64,000 bases of DNA, taken from assembly GCA_026018925.1 (NCBI GenBank), contig JAKSZU010000134.1, forward strand, positions 248,001-312,000, in the 5' to 3' direction. The translations under genes and the position numbers were made by a program. The notes below the pieces were generated by a model. The model did not search any database, was not told the origin of the DNA, and saw nothing but the letters and a program-made list of their open reading frames with translations. Within the stretch, counting starts at the first letter, position 1; each line of letters opens with the position of its first letter. Source of the DNA: Tupaia tana. Lineage: Eukaryota; Chordata; Mammalia; Scandentia; Tupaiidae. Shown one piece after another: positions 61,543-64,000 of this stretch.

Positions 61543-62777
61543 ACACAGAGACAGAGATAGAAGGCCAGAGGGGCTCCGTACCACACTAGCCTTGCTTGCT
61601 GGAGGCTGAATTATGAGTAGAAAATCTTCATTTCTCCTGAACCCTGAAATATCTAGTTCCCAGTATCCATGTGGAATCTTCTCAGAGAATGGCTCAACTC
61701 TCCTGCCTGGGAAAAAGGAGCAGAAGGGCTTATTAACAAAACAAAAGATGGAGCTGAGAGCCAGAGAGAAATTCTACCTTTAAAAAATCGTAAATAGAAA
61801 AATTACCAAAAAATAAAATGAGGAGACAGGAGCAGAGAGAGACAGAGACCTCAGAGACACAGCGACAGAGATAGAAGGCCAGAGGGGCTCCCGACCACAC
61901 TAGCTTTGCTCGCTGGAGGCTGAATTATGAGTAGAAAATCTTCATTTCTCCTGAGCCCTGAAATATCTCGTTCCCAGTATCCATGAGGAAACTTCTCAGA
62001 GAATGGCTCAACTCTCCTGCCTGGGAGAAAGAAACAGAAGGGCTTATTAACAAAACAAAAGATGGAGTTGAAAGCCAGAGAGAAATTCTACCTTTAAAAA
62101 AATCGTAAAAAGGAAAAATTACCAAAAAATAAAATGACGAGACAGGACCAGAGAGAGACAGAGACCTCAGAGACACAGAGACAGAGATAGAAAGCCAGAG
62201 GAGCTCCCTACCACACTCGCTTTGCTTGCTGGAGGCTGAATTATGAGTAGAAAATCTTCATTTCTCCTGAGCCCTGAAATATATAGTTCCCAGTATCCAT
62301 GTTGAAACTTCTCAGAGAATGGCTCAACTCTCATGCCTGGGAGAAAGGAGCAGAAGGGCTTATTAACAAAAGAAAAGATGGAGCTGAGAGCCAGAGAGAA
62401 ATTCTACCTTTAAAAAAATCGTAAAAAGGAAAAATTACCAAAATAAAAATGAGGAGACAGGAGCAGAGAGAGTCAGAGACCTCAGAGACACAGAGACAGA
62501 GATAGAAGGCCAGAGGGGCTCCCGACCACACTAGCTTTGCTTGCTGGAGGCTGAATTATGAGTAGAAAATCTTCATTTCTCCTGAGCCCTGAAATATCTA
62601 GTTCCCAGTATCCATGTGGAATCTTCTCAGAGAATGGCTCAACTCTCCTCCCTGGGAGAAAGGAGCAGAAAGGCTTATTAACAAAACAAAAGATGGAGCT
62701 GAGAGCCAGAGAGAAATTCTACCTTTAAAAAAATCGTAAAAAGAAAAATTACAAAAAAAAATTAGGAGACAGGAGCA

Positions 62778-63768
62778 GAGAGAGACAGAGGCCTCAGAGA
62801 CACAGAGACAGAGATAGAAGGCCAGAGGGGCTCCCGACCACACTAGCTTTGCTCGCTGGAGGCTGAATTATGAGTAGAAAATCTTCATTTCTCCTGAGCC
62901 CTGAAATATCTCGTTCCCAGTATCCATGAGGAAACTTCTCAGAGAATGGCTCAACTCTCCTGCCTGGGAGAAAGGAACAGAAGGGCTTATTAACAAAACA
63001 AAAGATGGAGTTGAAAGCCAGATAGAAATTCTACCTTTAAAAAAATCGTAAAAAGGAAAAATTACCAAAAAAAAATGAGGAGACAGGAGCAGAGAGACAC
63101 AGAGACCTCAGAGACACAGAGACAGAGATAGAAGGCCCGAGGGGCTCCCTACCACACTAGCTTTGCTTGCTGGAGGCTGAATTATGAGTAGAAAATCTTC
63201 ATTTCTCCTGAGCTCTGAAATATCTAGTTCCCAGTATCCATGTGGAAACTTCTCAGATAATGGCTAAAATCTCCTTCCTGGGAGAAAGGAGCAGAAAGGC
63301 TTATTAACAAAACAAAAGATGGAGCTGAGAGCCAGAGAGAAATTCTACCTTTAAAAAAATCGTAAAAAGGAAAAATTACCAAAAAAAAAAATGAGGAGAT
63401 AGGAGCAGAGAGAGACAGAGACCTCAGAGACACAGAGACAGAGATAGAAGGCCAGAGGGGCTCCGTACCACACTAGCTTTGCTTGCTGGAGGCTGAATTA
63501 TGAGTAGAAAATACTCATTTCTCCTGAGACGTGAAATATCTAGTTCCCAGTATCCTTGTGGAATCTTCTCAGAAATGGCTCAACTCTCCTGCCTGGGAGA
63601 AAGGAGAAGGGCTTATTAACAAAACAAAAGATGGAGTTGAGTGCCAGAGAGAAATTCTACCTTTAAAAAAATCGTAAAAAGGAAAAATTACCAAGAAAAA
63701 AAAAGTGAGGAGATAGGAGCAGAAAGAGACAGAGACCTCGGAGACACAGAGACAGAGATAGAAGGCCA
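62778..63768 (+). repeat. Duplicated block in domain C, partner of 58060-59050
   Basis: The right copy of the 15-monomer-spaced pair. At 63770 it switches in phase to sequence matching about 61255 onward (GCTCCCGACCACTCTAGC, GCTCGCTGG). Confidence 0.84.
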
Positions 63769-63769
63769 G

Positions 63770-64000
63770 AGGGGCTCCCGACCACTCTAGCTTTGCTCGC
63801 TGGAGGCTGAATTATGAGTAGAAAATCTTCATTTCTCCTGAGCCCTGAAATATCTCGTTCCCAGTATCCATGAGGAAACTTCTCAGAGAATGGCTCAACT
63901 CTCCTGCCTGGGAGAAAGGAACAGAAGGGCTTATTAACAAAACAAAAGATGGAGTTGAAAGCCAGATAGAAATTCTACCTTTAAAAAAATCGTAAAAAGG
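63770..64000 (+). repeat. Start of a further duplicate of 61255-61485 (offset 2,515 = 8 monomers)
   Basis: Shares the ACCACTCTAGCTTTGCTCGC variant, the CCATGAGGAAAC variant and GAAAGCCAGATAGAAATTC with 61265-61450. It is cut off by the window end. Confidence 0.7.

Larger units (their letters stand above)
51801..64000 (+). repeat. 315-bp satellite array, domain C
   Basis: The same monomer, now dominated by ATCTCGTTCCCAGTATCCATGAGG with GGAGTTGAAAGCC, GATAATGGCTAAAATCTCCTTC, GCTCCCGACCACACTAGC, CGTAAATAGAAAAATTACC and GCTTTGCTCGCTGG variants. The left limit is approximate. A small outpost of the same variants lies at 24605-25060 in domain B. Unlike domain B it holds no SINE and no N. It ends inside a monomer, so the array continues beyond the window. 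Confidence 0.92.

Noticed and set aside
1421..63433. Many minus-strand open frames of 66-83 codons with a hydrophobic middle (FPFYDFFKGRISLWLSAPS), recurring in most monomers, and plus-strand frames with SPAWEKGAEGLINKTKDGA
   Set aside because: They follow the 315-bp period exactly and are the same repeat read repeatedly. Start, stop and frame vary with single-base changes and poly-A length. I see no sign of coding constraint and recognise no known domain. They are satellite, not genes.
1..64000. CRISPR array or other prokaryotic repeat system
   Set aside because: The repeat unit is 315 bp with no unique spacers, there are no cas-like genes, and a poly-A SINE is present, so the DNA is eukaryotic.
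1..64000. Assigning a species or a named satellite or SINE family
   Set aside because: The general layout recalls mammalian tRNA-SINEs, but I have no exact match in memory and no database search, so a name would be a guess.

Overview
The window holds no protein-coding gene that I can support. It is one continuous eukaryotic satellite DNA array. A head-to-tail monomer of about 315 bp (usually 313-319 bp, the variation lying mostly in one poly-A run) fills the window from base 1 to base 64000. That is roughly 200 copies, all in the same orientation. Only three things interrupt the phase: four copies of one tRNA-derived SINE, one run of exactly 100 N, and a pair of short 125-bp units near 20.0-20.3 kb.

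Organism: certainly a eukaryote and most likely a mammal, but I cannot name the species. The reasons are a long vertebrate-style satellite, and a SINE with a tRNA-like head carrying A and B boxes, a CT-rich 3' region, a poly-A tail and a 16-bp target duplication that starts at a T/AAAA junction, as expected for L1-type retrotransposition. The monomer keeps essentially one CpG, and that site is often seen as CA, which suggests methylation decay.

Layout: (A) 1 to about 20.0 kb is a satellite subfamily marked by monomers with CTTCTTTAAAAA, TACGGCC and CACAAGACC variants. Its first 6.5 kb is a mosaic of overlapping recent duplications, and it carries a 7-monomer duplication at 15.7-19.8 kb. (Boundary) Two 190-bp-deleted monomers lie at 20021-20270, exactly where the subfamily changes. 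(B) About 20.3-51.8 kb contains the four SINE copies, a 2.6-kb higher-order repeat present three times and a 0.97-kb submodule present six times. The assembly gap is here, at 35905-36004, with an excess of one-base insertions after it. (C) About 51.8-64.0 kb is a third mix of variants, with blocks re-used at offsets of 8, 10, 13 and 15 monomers.

How the parts relate: the four SINEs all sit at the same base of the monomer, share the target duplication and are each 253 bp long before the tail. The simplest reading is one insertion followed by amplification together with the satellite through unequal exchange or conversion. The SINE is therefore a natural tag for the array's expansion history. 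The many short open frames are the same monomer read over and over and are not annotated as genes.
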